Position numbers and translations under genes: made by a program. From positions 1 to 6,940 of the forward strand of contig JAPOQV010000402.1 of assembly GCA_026710565.1 (NCBI GenBank): a stretch of 6,940 bases of DNA, in the 5' to 3' direction. Positions within the stretch are counted from its first letter, which is position 1, and every line of letters begins with the position of its first letter. Positions 1 through 6,254 of the stretch are shown one piece after another. The notes beneath the pieces are model-generated. The model was not told where the DNA came from and made no database searches. It saw nothing but the letters and a program-made list of their open reading frames with translations. The DNA is from Spirochaetaceae bacterium. Lineage in GTDB: Bacteria; Spirochaetota; Spirochaetia; SZUA-6; Bin103.

Positions 1-635
1 ACCGACTCGCTGCCCTCCGCTTCGATGCACTCCCCCACCACCACGCCCACGAAGGAATTGCCAATCTCCGCGCGAGGGATGAACCGCTGGTAGGCTCCGG
101 AAGATCCGGCCGCCGGCCCCGGGATGCGGAACGCGACCAGCATCTCGCCGGCGGCCAGCGACGTGGAGCCTGGGCCGGTCGGCACCTCGCTCACCTTGAC
201 CGTGCGCGTCCCCGCAGGACCGGCGATCACGGCGTCCGCGTCCAGCGCCATCAGGGACGGCACCGTGTCGGCGGCCGGGCTGGCGTTGCACAGGTTGCCG
301 CCCAGCGTCGCGCGGCTCTGGATCTGCGTGGAGCCGATCAGCTCCGACGCCTCGACCAGGCCGGGAAAGGCCGCGCGGACGTCGTCCCGGTCGGCGAGCG
401 CAGCGCAGGAGACGGCGGCGCCGAGCTGCAGGCAGCCGTCCTGCAGCTCGATGACGTTGACGTCCGGAATGTGCTTGATGTCGACGTAGTGCTCCGGGTA
501 GGAGCCGGTGATGCGCACCTGCACCATCAGGTCGGTGGCGCCGGCCACGACGCGGGCGGACGAGCCGTGCTCGGCCAGCAGGGCCGTCGCCTCCTCGATG
601 GTTCGCGGTGCCGCGAACTGTGAACTCGTACTCAA
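1..635 (-). CDS. FAD-binding subunit of a molybdenum hydroxylase (xanthine dehydrogenase / CO dehydrogenase medium-subunit family), C-terminus off the window
   Basis: The reading frame is open from 635 to base 1 and gives 211 residues. It begins like the family, with PRTIEEATALLAEHG at residues 10-24. The FAD-contacting loop AGATDLMVQVR is at 31-41, and the second flavin loop TLGGNLCNASPAADTVPSL is at 110-128. These are hallmarks of the medium subunit that passes electrons between FeS clusters and FAD in three-subunit molybdopterin hydroxylases, acting in the cytoplasm. The NASPAADTVP form resembles xanthine dehydrogenase-type subunits more than CoxM; the substrate cannot be told. I chose TTG at 635-633. 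An in-frame TGA lies upstream, no ATG or GTG occurs between it and the conserved PRTIEEA, and GAGG (645-648) sits 9 nt ahead. The first in-frame GTG or ATG inside would remove the FAD loop region. The FeS and Mo subunits are not visible and would be expected to the left. The 74-bp gap from the ABC gene and the unrelated function suggest a separate unit. Confidence 0.92.
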   Translation of the reverse strand, partial: MSTSSQFAAPRTIEEATALLAEHGSSARVVAGATDLMVQVRITGSYPEHYVDIKHIPDVNVIELQDGCLQLGAAVSCAALADRDDVRAAFPGLVEASELIGSTQIQSRATLGGNLCNASPAADTVPSLMALDADAVIAGPAGTRTVKVSEVPTGPGSTSLAAGEMLVAFRIPGPAAGSSGAYQRFIPRAEIGNSFVGVVVGECIEAEGSES

Positions 636-709
636 CGCTCTGTTCCTCTTTGGTCTCTGTTCTTGCTGTCGGGCCTCTCACGCGCGGAGTCGACCCGTGC
701 CGCCGCATC

Positions 710-2773
710 TTACTCCCGAAACTGGGTCTCGTACAGCCGCTGATACAGCCCGCCGGCTGCGTTGAGCTGCGCATGGGTGCCGCGCTCCACCACGCGGCCG
801 CGGTCAAGCACCAGGATCGCGTCGGCTGCCAGGATGGTGCTCAGGCGGTGGGCGATGATGATGGAGGTGCGGCCGGTCACGACCCGGCTCAGGGCTTCCT
901 GGATCAACGCTTCCGAACGGGTGTCCAGGTGGCTGGTCGCCTCGTCCAGGATCAGCACGCGCGGATCCTTGAGAATCACGCGGGCGATGGCGAGCCGCTG
1001 CTTCTCGCCGCCGGAGAGACGGTAGCCGCGCTCGCCCACCACGGTGTCGTAGCCGGCCGGCAGCGCGGCGATGAAGTCGTGGATGTTGGCGGCCCGGCAG
1101 GCGTCGGCGATGCGCGCCTCGTCCGCGTCCGGGGCGGCGTACAGCAGGTTGGCGCGCACCGAGTCGTGGAACAGGTAGGGCTCCTGGGTGACCATGCCGA
1201 TCTGGGCCGCCAGCGACTCCATGGTCAGCTCGCGCGTGTCGTGGCCGTCCAGCAGGATCTGCCCGCGCGTCGGGTCGTACAGCCGGGGGCTCAGGTAGGT
1301 GAGCGTGGTCTTGGCGGCGCCGCTCGGCCCCCCCACGGCCTCCGCCGGCCCCGGCTCGACGGCGAAGCTCACGTCGTCCAACGCCCATTCGCGCGCCTGG
1401 TGGGCCGGCGGCGGCTGCGCGGCGGTCGCGCTCGCCCGTTCCGGCCGCTGCCGGCGTCCGTCGGGACCGCGCGGTCGCGCGCCCCGCGGCCCCGGCCAGC
1501 CGGCCGCGGGGCCATTGCGCGCGGCTCCGGTGCCGGCCGGCCTGCCCGCGGGCGGCGCCTCGCCGCCGCTCGCCGTGAACGCCATGTCCTCGACCCGTGC
1601 CGCGCGCCGCGCCTCGGTGAGCAGGAGCTGCTCGTCGCGCTCGTAGCGGAAGCTGACCTCCCGGAACTCCAGCCTGCCCTCGGCGCGATCCAGCCGTTGC
1701 GCGTGCGGCGATTCCTCGATGTCGACCGGCAGGTCCAGCACCTCGAACACGCGCTCGAAGCTCACCAGCGACTGCGCCACCACGACCACGACGTTGCTCA
1801 GCGAGCGCAGCGGCCCGTAGAGCTGGGCGAGGTAGGTGCTGAAGGCGACCACCGTGCCGATGGTCAGACCGCCGCGGATGTGCAGGTGACCGCCGACCAG
1901 ATAGATCCCGGCCGTGCCGACCGCGGTGGCGATGCCCATCAGCACGAAGAAGCGGCTGCCGATCACCGCCTGCCGGATGGCCAGGCGGCGCACCCCCTCG
2001 GCCTGCTCGCCGAAGCGGCGCTGCTCCTCCGCCCGGCGTCCGAACAGCTTCACCAGGACCAGGCCGCTGATGTTCAGCGTCTCGCTCATGATCGCGTTCA
2101 TGCGCGCGTTGCGCTCCATCGACTGCCGGGACACCTCGCGCAGGGCCTTGCCGAAGCGGCGTCCGAGCACCAGGAAGATCGGCAGCACGGCCAGCCCCAG
2201 CACGGTCAGGCGCCACTCCAGGGCCAGCATGATCGCCAGCGTGCCGGCCACCTGGATCAGGTTGGTGGTGACGTCGACCAGCGTGTTGGTGACCGCGCTC
2301 TGGGCGCCGATGACGTCGCTGTTGAGCCTGCTCATCAGCTCGCCGGTCTTGTTGCTGGTGAAGAAGCGCATCGACATGCGCTGCAGGTGGGAGTACAGCG
2401 CCGTGCGCAGATCCAGGATGACTCCGGAACCGATCGTGGCATCCAGCTTGCGCTGCCAGATGCGGATCACGGCGCCCGCGACGGGGATGGCGATCAGGCC
2501 GGCGGCCAGCAGGTTGAGCCGCGCGGCGTCCTTCGCAGGCAGCGCGGTGTCGATCAGGTCGCGCACGATCAGCGGCGTCAGAAGGCCCAGGCCGATGGTC
2601 GCGCAGATGCTCGTGAACAGCAGGATGATCCTGCCGGCGTACGGGCGCGCGTAGGCGAGCACGCGGCGCAGCAGCGCGCGGCTGATCTGCGGGCGTGCCT
2701 GCTCGTCCCCGTGGCGGAGCAGGTAGCCCATGCCGCCGCGGCCCCCGCCGCCACCGCCGAACATGCCGTACAC
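710..2773 (-). CDS. ABC exporter half-transporter (fused membrane domain and ATPase, MsbA/MDR-like) with altered Walker A
   Basis: This 687-residue protein has the six-helix exporter membrane domain (helices roughly at 48-74, 87-108, 165-182, 187-205, 272-296 and 304-320) followed by an ATPase domain from about 367. It should act as a homo- or heterodimer in the inner membrane; the substrate is unknown. Visible ATPase motifs are the Q-loop TQEPYLF (Q530), signature LSGGE (586-590), Walker B VLILDE with catalytic Glu611, D-loop SHLD (614-617) and H-loop His642. The Walker A is odd: GGPSGAAKTT (481-490) has Ala487 where GxxxxGK[ST] requires Gly, and the preceding strand reads PAEAV instead of the usual hydrophobic run. 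About 80 residues rich in Pro, Arg, Ala and Gly (381-462) separate the A-loop strand VSFRY from ALDDVSF. The N-terminus is Gly-rich (MYGMFGGGGGGRGGMG). I chose GTG at 2773, with AGGAT 6 nt upstream; ATG at 2764 is the alternative. It starts 26 nt after the PLP-enzyme gene, so co-transcription is likely. Confidence 0.93.
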   Translation of the reverse strand: MYGMFGGGGGGRGGMGYLLRHGDEQARPQISRALLRRVLAYARPYAGRIILLFTSICATIGLGLLTPLIVRDLIDTALPAKDAARLNLLAAGLIAIPVAGAVIRIWQRKLDATIGSGVILDLRTALYSHLQRMSMRFFTSNKTGELMSRLNSDVIGAQSAVTNTLVDVTTNLIQVAGTLAIMLALEWRLTVLGLAVLPIFLVLGRRFGKALREVSRQSMERNARMNAIMSETLNISGLVLVKLFGRRAEEQRRFGEQAEGVRRLAIRQAVIGSRFFVLMGIATAVGTAGIYLVGGHLHIRGGLTIGTVVAFSTYLAQLYGPLRSLSNVVVVVAQSLVSFERVFEVLDLPVDIEESPHAQRLDRAEGRLEFREVSFRYERDEQLLLTEARRAARVEDMAFTASGGEAPPAGRPAGTGAARNGPAAGWPGPRGARPRGPDGRRQRPERASATAAQPPPAHQAREWALDDVSFAVEPGPAEAVGGPSGAAKTTLTYLSPRLYDPTRGQILLDGHDTRELTMESLAAQIGMVTQEPYLFHDSVRANLLYAAPDADEARIADACRAANIHDFIAALPAGYDTVVGERGYRLSGGEKQRLAIARVILKDPRVLILDEATSHLDTRSEALIQEALSRVVTGRTSIIIAHRLSTILAADAILVLDRGRVVERGTHAQLNAAGGLYQRLYETQFRE

Positions 2774-2799
2774 GCGGCTATCCTACTCCGGAATCGGCG

Positions 2800-3903
2800 T
2801 CAGACAGTCAGGGCCCGGTCCCGGGCGGTCACCGCGTACGTTGCCTGCACGCGGCCGTCCCGGACGGCGTAGAAGTGCCGGTGCAGCGCCACGGACGGGC
2901 ACACGTGCCTGGGCACGACGTAGTGCTCGTCGCCGACCCGGAAGCGCAGAGCGGGGGAGACGGCCAGCAGCCAGTGCTCCTCGTTGTGGATGAGCGTGCG
3001 CGTGTCGTCGATCGCCAGGAAGCGGCCGCGCTCGCCCGGCGGATCGGCGGCGATCGCCTTGTTGCCCAGGTCAAAGGTCACGTACCCGGGCGTGGAGGCG
3101 CTCAGCACCCGCGTGAACAGCAGCGCGGCGAACTCGAACGTCAGGTCCGGGAGCATGTCGGCGTAGCCAAGGTCGTGCAGGAAGCAGGTGCCGGGGGACA
3201 CCTCCTCGTCCGCGTGGCGGGCGGGGCAGGGAAAGGTGGGCGTACCGCCCATGATCCGGCGCGGCACCGGCATCCCGGCCGCCGCAAGCGTCGCCTGCAG
3301 GGCCTTGATCGCGGCGGTCCCGCGGTCGCAGGCCGCGATGCGCTTGGCGCGGCTCCGCTGGTGGTTGTGGCCGTCGTAGCCGTGCAGGCCGGCGGGCTCG
3401 ACCCCCGGCAGGTCGGCGATGAGCCGGTAGAGGGCGACCGCCGCTTCGCCGTCGGGTGCGATGCCGGTGCGGTGCATGCCCAGGTCCACGTCGAGCATGA
3501 CGCCGATCGTCACCCCGGCGGCGGTGGCGGCCGCGGACACCGCGTGCAGCGGGCCGGGGTCGTCCACCAGGGTCGTGAACCGGGTGCCGGGGTGGCGCCT
3601 GGCCAGCTCCGCCAAGCGTCGGGGATGCGGTCCCAGGAGCTGATAGGCGACCAGCACCTCCGGCGCATTCACGCAGGCCAGCATCTCCGCCTCGGCGATG
3701 GTCGTGCACTTGAAGCGGCGAAACCCGCGCCGCATGAGGCGGCGCGCCAGGTCGGCCGACTTCTGTGTCTTCATGTGCGGCCAGACGCGGTCCGGAGACC
3801 CGGCGATGGCGATCACCCGGTCGGCGTTGCGGTCGAACCGGTCCAGGTCGATCAGCAGCGCCGGACTGGGCAGATCGCCCGCGTTGCGGAGTCGGTAGTG
3901 CGT
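2800..3903 (-). CDS. PLP-dependent D-threonine aldolase / D-serine dehydratase-like enzyme (alanine racemase-fold N-terminal domain), apparent ACG start
   Basis: A fold-type III PLP enzyme, 367 residues if read from 3903. The family N-terminus is visible as SPALLIDLDRFDRNADR, followed by PHMKTQK, where the Lys of KT (residue 45) should bind PLP. HGYDGHNH and GGTPTFPCP follow. Near the C-terminus PRHVCPSVAL has the HxC pair (His333, Cys335) expected to bind a divalent metal, as in eukaryotic-type D-serine dehydratases; D-threonine aldolases are the other possible activity. The first conventional start in frame is GTG at 3816. It lacks a Shine-Dalgarno site and would remove 29 conserved residues, leaving the PLP Lys only 16 residues in. 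Upstream, the frame runs back to an in-frame TAA with no ATG, GTG or TTG. ACG at 3903-3901 lies 6 nt after GGAGG (3910-3914) and gives a family-like N-terminus. An annotator using standard starts would give 2800-3816. The trmJ stop is 25 nt upstream. Function class is confident, substrate is not. Confidence 0.88.
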   Translation of the reverse strand, partial: THYRLRNAGDLPSPALLIDLDRFDRNADRVIAIAGSPDRVWPHMKTQKSADLARRLMRRGFRRFKCTTIAEAEMLACVNAPEVLVAYQLLGPHPRRLAELARRHPGTRFTTLVDDPGPLHAVSAAATAAGVTIGVMLDVDLGMHRTGIAPDGEAAVALYRLIADLPGVEPAGLHGYDGHNHQRSRAKRIAACDRGTAAIKALQATLAAAGMPVPRRIMGGTPTFPCPARHADEEVSPGTCFLHDLGYADMLPDLTFEFAALLFTRVLSASTPGYVTFDLGNKAIAADPPGERGRFLAIDDTRTLIHNEEHWLLAVSPALRFRVGDEHYVVPRHVCPSVALHRHFYAVRDGRVQATYAVTARDRALTV

Positions 3904-3914
3904 GGTCGACCTCC
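3904..3914 (-). promoter_or_regulatory. Shine-Dalgarno site that points to an ACG start codon
   Basis: On the minus strand GGAGG (3914-3910) is followed by a 6-nt spacer (3909-3904) and then ACG at 3903. This is ideal spacing for a start codon, and no ATG, GTG or TTG lies at a matching distance. It is the main evidence for the longer N-terminus of the PLP enzyme. Confidence 0.6.
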
Positions 3915-3928
3915 AGCTCGGTTACCGC

Positions 3929-4654
3929 TCAGGCATCGCGGTGAAGAACGATGCCGCGCATGCTGTGAAAGAGCGTCTGCAACCGCTCACACTCCGGCGC
4001 TGCCAGCGCCGCGCGCGCCAGGATATCGCGAAGGAACACGCGCAACTCCTCCGGACCGGCCTGGCGGAAGAAGTCTATACCGACCAGCAGGTCGAGCAAA
4101 GGGTCCAGGGCAGCGTCGACTTCCTGCAGGGCGACCGGTTCGTAGTACCGGGCGGGGAGATGCCGCCCGCGGGCGCGAAACAGCTCATAGGTGAGGATCT
4201 GGACGGCGTGCGAGAGGTTCAGGGAGGGGAAGTCGGGATGGGTGGGGATGGACAGCATGCCGGTGCAGCAGGCGAGCTCCTCGTCCCTGAGCCCCGTCGC
4301 CTCCGTGCCGAAGACCAGTGCCGTGGTGCCCGGACCGCGGGCGGCCAGGTGCTCGGCAAGGTGGGAGAGGGGCATGGGCGCCTGCTTGCGGCGCTTGCCG
4401 CGGCGCCGGCTGATCGCGATCGCCTCGTCGCAGTCGACGATCGCCTCCTGCAGCGTGTCCGGTCGCCGCGCGGCATCGAAGACGTCCGCGGCGTGCACGG
4501 CGGCCGCGCGGGCGTCGGTGGGATCGAAGTCGCCGGCGACGATGGAGAGGTCGCCCAGCCCCATGGTCTTCATCGCCCGGCACACCGAACCGACGTTGCG
4601 GCCGTCGCGGGGGCCTGCCAGTACCAGCCGGACGTGCCGTTCGGGTGCCGTCAT
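3929..4654 (-). CDS. trmJ: tRNA (cytidine/uridine-2'-O-)-methyltransferase TrmJ (SpoU/TrmH superfamily)
   Basis: A 241-residue protein, close to the length of E. coli TrmJ (about 246). It should use S-adenosylmethionine to methylate the ribose 2'-OH of nucleotide 32 in the tRNA anticodon loop, as a cytoplasmic knotted dimer. All three SPOUT motifs are visible. Motif 1 is GRNVGSVCRAMKTMGL (18-33; catalytic-type Asn20 and Arg26). Motif 2 is ALVFGTEATGLRDEEL (112-127). Motif 3 is SIPTHPDFPSLNLSHAVQ (135-152), with the SLNLS knot segment. A helical C-terminal extension (about 175-235, ending near LFHSMRGI) matches TrmJ rather than shorter TrmL-type enzymes. The start is ATG at 4654, which overlaps the TGA of the upstream gene as ATGA. 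No Shine-Dalgarno site is visible, so translation probably depends on coupling to that gene. The frame stays open upstream to 4804, but that extension is Arg-rich, not family-like, and overlaps the neighbour. Confidence 0.93.
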   Translation of the reverse strand: MTAPERHVRLVLAGPRDGRNVGSVCRAMKTMGLGDLSIVAGDFDPTDARAAAVHAADVFDAARRPDTLQEAIVDCDEAIAISRRRGKRRKQAPMPLSHLAEHLAARGPGTTALVFGTEATGLRDEELACCTGMLSIPTHPDFPSLNLSHAVQILTYELFRARGRHLPARYYEPVALQEVDAALDPLLDLLVGIDFFRQAGPEELRVFLRDILARAALAAPECERLQTLFHSMRGIVLHRDA

Positions 4655-4974
4655 CGCGCGGCGGCGACGATGCGGCGCAGCGCCTCGAACTCCTCGAAAC
4701 AGTCGCCGCATGCCTGCAGGTGCAGGTACACCAGCGGCAGCAGCGCGCGCACGTCCTTGCCGTCGGCGTGCATCTCCGCGAACAGGTCGAGCAGCCCGTG
4801 ACACTCGTCGCAGTCCAGCTCCTCGTCCCGCGTGATGTCCAGCGCCGCGCGGAGTGCTTCGCGAGCCAGGCGCGTCATCTCGTCATGCAGCGCCGCGGCC
4901 CGGGGCGGCACCCGCGCCGGGCGTCCATGCGCGGCCTTCAACTCGCGGTACGGATCGCCGCTACGCACGGGCAC
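4651..4974 (-). CDS. Small soluble Cys/His zinc-motif protein, probable anti-sigma factor (ZAS-like)
   Basis: This 107-residue protein has no membrane segment or signal peptide. It carries C-x2-C-H at 55-59 (DCDECHG) and H-x3-C-x2-C at 85-92 (HLQACGDC), separated by a helical, Leu-rich stretch. H-x3-C-x2-C is the core of the zinc-containing anti-sigma (ZAS) motif. With the upstream Cys pair it offers a plausible zinc tetrad, which in RsrA-type proteins releases sigma upon oxidation. It starts 32 nt after the sigma gene, the usual place for a cognate anti-sigma. The motif lies in the C-terminal half rather than near the N-terminus as in RsrA, so assignment rests partly on context. GTG at 4974 is chosen because a perfect AGGAGGTGA (4981-4989) precedes it by 6 nt. 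Its TGA overlaps the trmJ ATG. It could instead be a zinc-ribbon protein that does not bind sigma. Confidence 0.8.
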   Translation of the reverse strand: MPVRSGDPYRELKAAHGRPARVPPRAAALHDEMTRLAREALRAALDITRDEELDCDECHGLLDLFAEMHADGKDVRALLPLVYLHLQACGDCFEEFEALRRIVAAAR

Positions 4975-4989
4975 TCCTCGTCACCTCCT
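4975..4989 (-). promoter_or_regulatory. Perfect 9-nt Shine-Dalgarno site for the zinc-motif protein
   Basis: AGGAGGTGA on the minus strand (4989-4981) is a full-length complement to the 16S rRNA 3' end, with a 6-nt spacer to GTG at 4974. It settles the start of the putative anti-sigma gene. It contrasts with the sigma gene, which has no visible Shine-Dalgarno site. Confidence 0.8.
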
Positions 4990-5006
4990 CCGTTGTCATC
5001 GGTTCG

Positions 5007-5663
5007 TCAGAATGCCGCCAGAATGTCGTCCGGGCTGATACCGTCTTGGAGCATGCGACGCCGCAAACGCTTACGTGCGTCGTGCAGGAGCTTGTAGAGG
5101 GCGTTGCGGTTCATGGACATGCGCCGCGCGACCTCCTCCAGCGGCATTCCCCGGAGAATGGCGGCGGTCATGGCGGTGCGCTGCTTGTCGGTGAGATCCT
5201 CGCGGATGTAGCGCAGCACCCGTTCCAGGCTGGCCGCACGCTGCGCCGCTGCGTCGGGACCGACGGACGGGTCCGCCAGCGCACGAGGGATCGCCTCTCC
5301 CTCCGAGGACACGAGCAGGGTGTCGAGCGACACGTCGTTCCAGCGCTTGCGGCGCAGCTCGGTGAGGGCGACGCGGATGGCGATCTTGTGCGCCCAGGTG
5401 ACGAAACGGCTCTCCTCCCGAAAGGAGTCCAGGCTGGCCAGGATCTTGACCAGCGCTTCCTGGGCGAAGTCCTCCGCCTGCTCGGCGAATTCGCGCCGTC
5501 GCATGCCGCGGCTGCCGAGCAGCCCGCGACGCAGCCCGGCCACCAGGATCTGGCGGAGATCGGCGATAGCGGACGACCGGTCCGGGGACTCGGGAGCGAG
5601 CGCCGCCAGCCACTCCGCGTTGCTTCGCTCGGCCGCTGACGTTCGCGGAGCCATCGCACTCAC
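5007..5663 (-). CDS. ECF-type RNA polymerase sigma factor (sigma-70 family, regions 2 and 4 only)
   Basis: The protein has 218 residues, the size of an ECF sigma factor. Region 2 spans about 35-110: FAQEALVKILASLDSF (66-81) is the core-binding helix, and FVTWAHKIAIRVALTELRRKRW (87-108) is the -10 recognition and melting part. Region 4 spans about 145-205: LTDKQRTAMTAAILRGMPLEEVA (157-179) is followed by the -35-binding helix-turn-helix RMSMNRNALYKLLHDARKRLRRR (181-203). It should direct RNA polymerase to a dedicated set of stress promoters, perhaps including its own. No sigma region 1 or 3 is present, and there is no C-terminal SnoaL-like extension. The start is GTG at 5663 or ATG at 5654 (residue 4); neither has a clear Shine-Dalgarno site. 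The gene leads the five-gene run, and the next gene is the probable anti-sigma factor. Confidence 0.93.
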   Translation of the reverse strand: MSAMAPRTSAAERSNAEWLAALAPESPDRSSAIADLRQILVAGLRRGLLGSRGMRRREFAEQAEDFAQEALVKILASLDSFREESRFVTWAHKIAIRVALTELRRKRWNDVSLDTLLVSSEGEAIPRALADPSVGPDAAAQRAASLERVLRYIREDLTDKQRTAMTAAILRGMPLEEVARRMSMNRNALYKLLHDARKRLRRRMLQDGISPDDILAAF

Positions 5664-5843
5664 ATAGTAGGCGCGCCGCGCTCACTCGCCAACCGTCCGG
5701 GGACGGGAACGGCCATCGCCGGTCCCGGAATACCTACCTTGAATACTTGGTAAGGACCGAGGCGAGGCAGTTTTCGCGGCGCTCGCCGGCCAGGGAGAGC
5801 CGATAGCGGTCAAGGCGCAGGGAATCTCAGGTCGCCTGCCGTG
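5664..5843. other. Intergenic region between vapC and the sigma gene, probable home of the operon promoter
   Basis: About 180 bp without a supported gene. It should contain the end of the vapBC transcript and the promoter of the sigma-led operon. I found no convincing -35/-10 pair: a TTGACC on the minus strand has no usable -10 at 16-18 nt. The centre (about 5730-5755) is locally AT-rich, and an inverted repeat lies at 5705-5726. No terminator hairpin with a U-tract is visible. Confidence 0.45.
5705..5726. repeat. Imperfect inverted repeat in the leader of the sigma gene
   Basis: GGGAACGGC (5705-5713) and GCCGGTCCC (5718-5726) flank a 4-nt loop CATC and pair at 8 of 9 positions. It lies about 40-60 bp upstream of the sigma start. 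It could be an RNA hairpin in the 5' leader or a DNA operator. There is no U-tract, so a terminator is unlikely. In a GC-rich region this could also arise by chance. Confidence 0.4.
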
Positions 5844-6254
5844 TCAGCGGTCGGCGCCGGCAATCGACCAATCCTCGCTGTCGAGACCGTCGACGCGCGA
5901 GAACTCCCGGTCGTTGGCGGTCACCAGCACCAGGTTGCGGGCACGCGCCTGACCGGCGATCAACAGGTCGTACGGCCCGATCGGTCGCCCGATCGCTTCG
6001 AGCTCGCTGCGGATGGCGCCAGCCATGCGAGCGTCGGCCGCGTCGAAGGGCACGATCTCGAACTCCATTCGATCGAGCAGATCGACGTTGCGCCCGGCGT
6101 GACGGCTCTTGTACGCGCCGTAGTAGAGCTCATAGGCCACGGGCGCCGGCATCCCGATGTCGGCCGGGGCGCAGCGACGGACCCGCTTCAGGAGTTGCGG
6201 CGATGTCTTGTTGAGCAGTGCGATGCACGCATTGGTGTCCAGCAGGTAGCGCAT
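5844..6254 (-). CDS. vapC: VapC toxin, PIN-domain ribonuclease
   Basis: A 136-residue PIN-domain protein of normal VapC length. The acidic metal-binding residues are in place: Asp6 in MRYLLDTNACIAL, Glu42 in VAYELYYGAYKS (39-50), Asp96 in IGPYDLLIAGQA (92-103), and Asp115 in VTANDREFSRV (111-121). The C-terminus reads GLDSEDWS, typical of the family. VapC toxins are Mg-dependent endoribonucleases, many cutting initiator tRNA or rRNA, and are held inactive by VapB; the target here is unknown. ATG at 6254 overlaps the vapB TGA by one base (TGATG), so the two are translationally coupled. GTG at 6257 would add one residue. The catalytic set appears intact, so the toxin should be active when free of VapB. 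Confidence 0.95.
   Translation of the reverse strand: MRYLLDTNACIALLNKTSPQLLKRVRRCAPADIGMPAPVAYELYYGAYKSRHAGRNVDLLDRMEFEIVPFDAADARMAGAIRSELEAIGRPIGPYDLLIAGQARARNLVLVTANDREFSRVDGLDSEDWSIAGADR

Noticed and set aside
636..709. A transcription terminator after the ABC gene
   Set aside because: No GC-rich hairpin followed by a T-run is visible on the minus strand, so read-through toward the FAD subunit gene cannot be excluded.
124..765. Plus-strand frames near the left end
   Set aside because: They run antisense to the molybdenum-hydroxylase FAD subunit, whose FAD-binding loops are clear on the minus strand. The second also runs past that gene's start into the intergenic gap and the end of the ABC gene, and has no recognisable motif.
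608..2872. A 754-codon open frame on the plus strand
   Set aside because: It lies antisense to the ABC exporter, whose motifs are unmistakable. Its translation is rich in His, Gln, Asp and Arg with no recognisable domain, as expected for a shadow frame in high-GC DNA.
2695..4801. Long plus-strand frames opposite the PLP enzyme and trmJ
   Set aside because: They are antisense to genes with clear family motifs and show only low-complexity, motif-free translations.
4655..4804. A 50-residue N-terminal extension of TrmJ
   Set aside because: It is Arg/Ala-rich, precedes the canonical start of the SPOUT domain, and overlaps the zinc-protein gene. The ATGA overlap at 4651-4654 is the better start.
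5786..5815. TTGACC on the minus strand as the -35 of the sigma operon
   Set aside because: The sequence 16-18 nt downstream is GC-rich (near GCCGGC) and does not resemble a -10.
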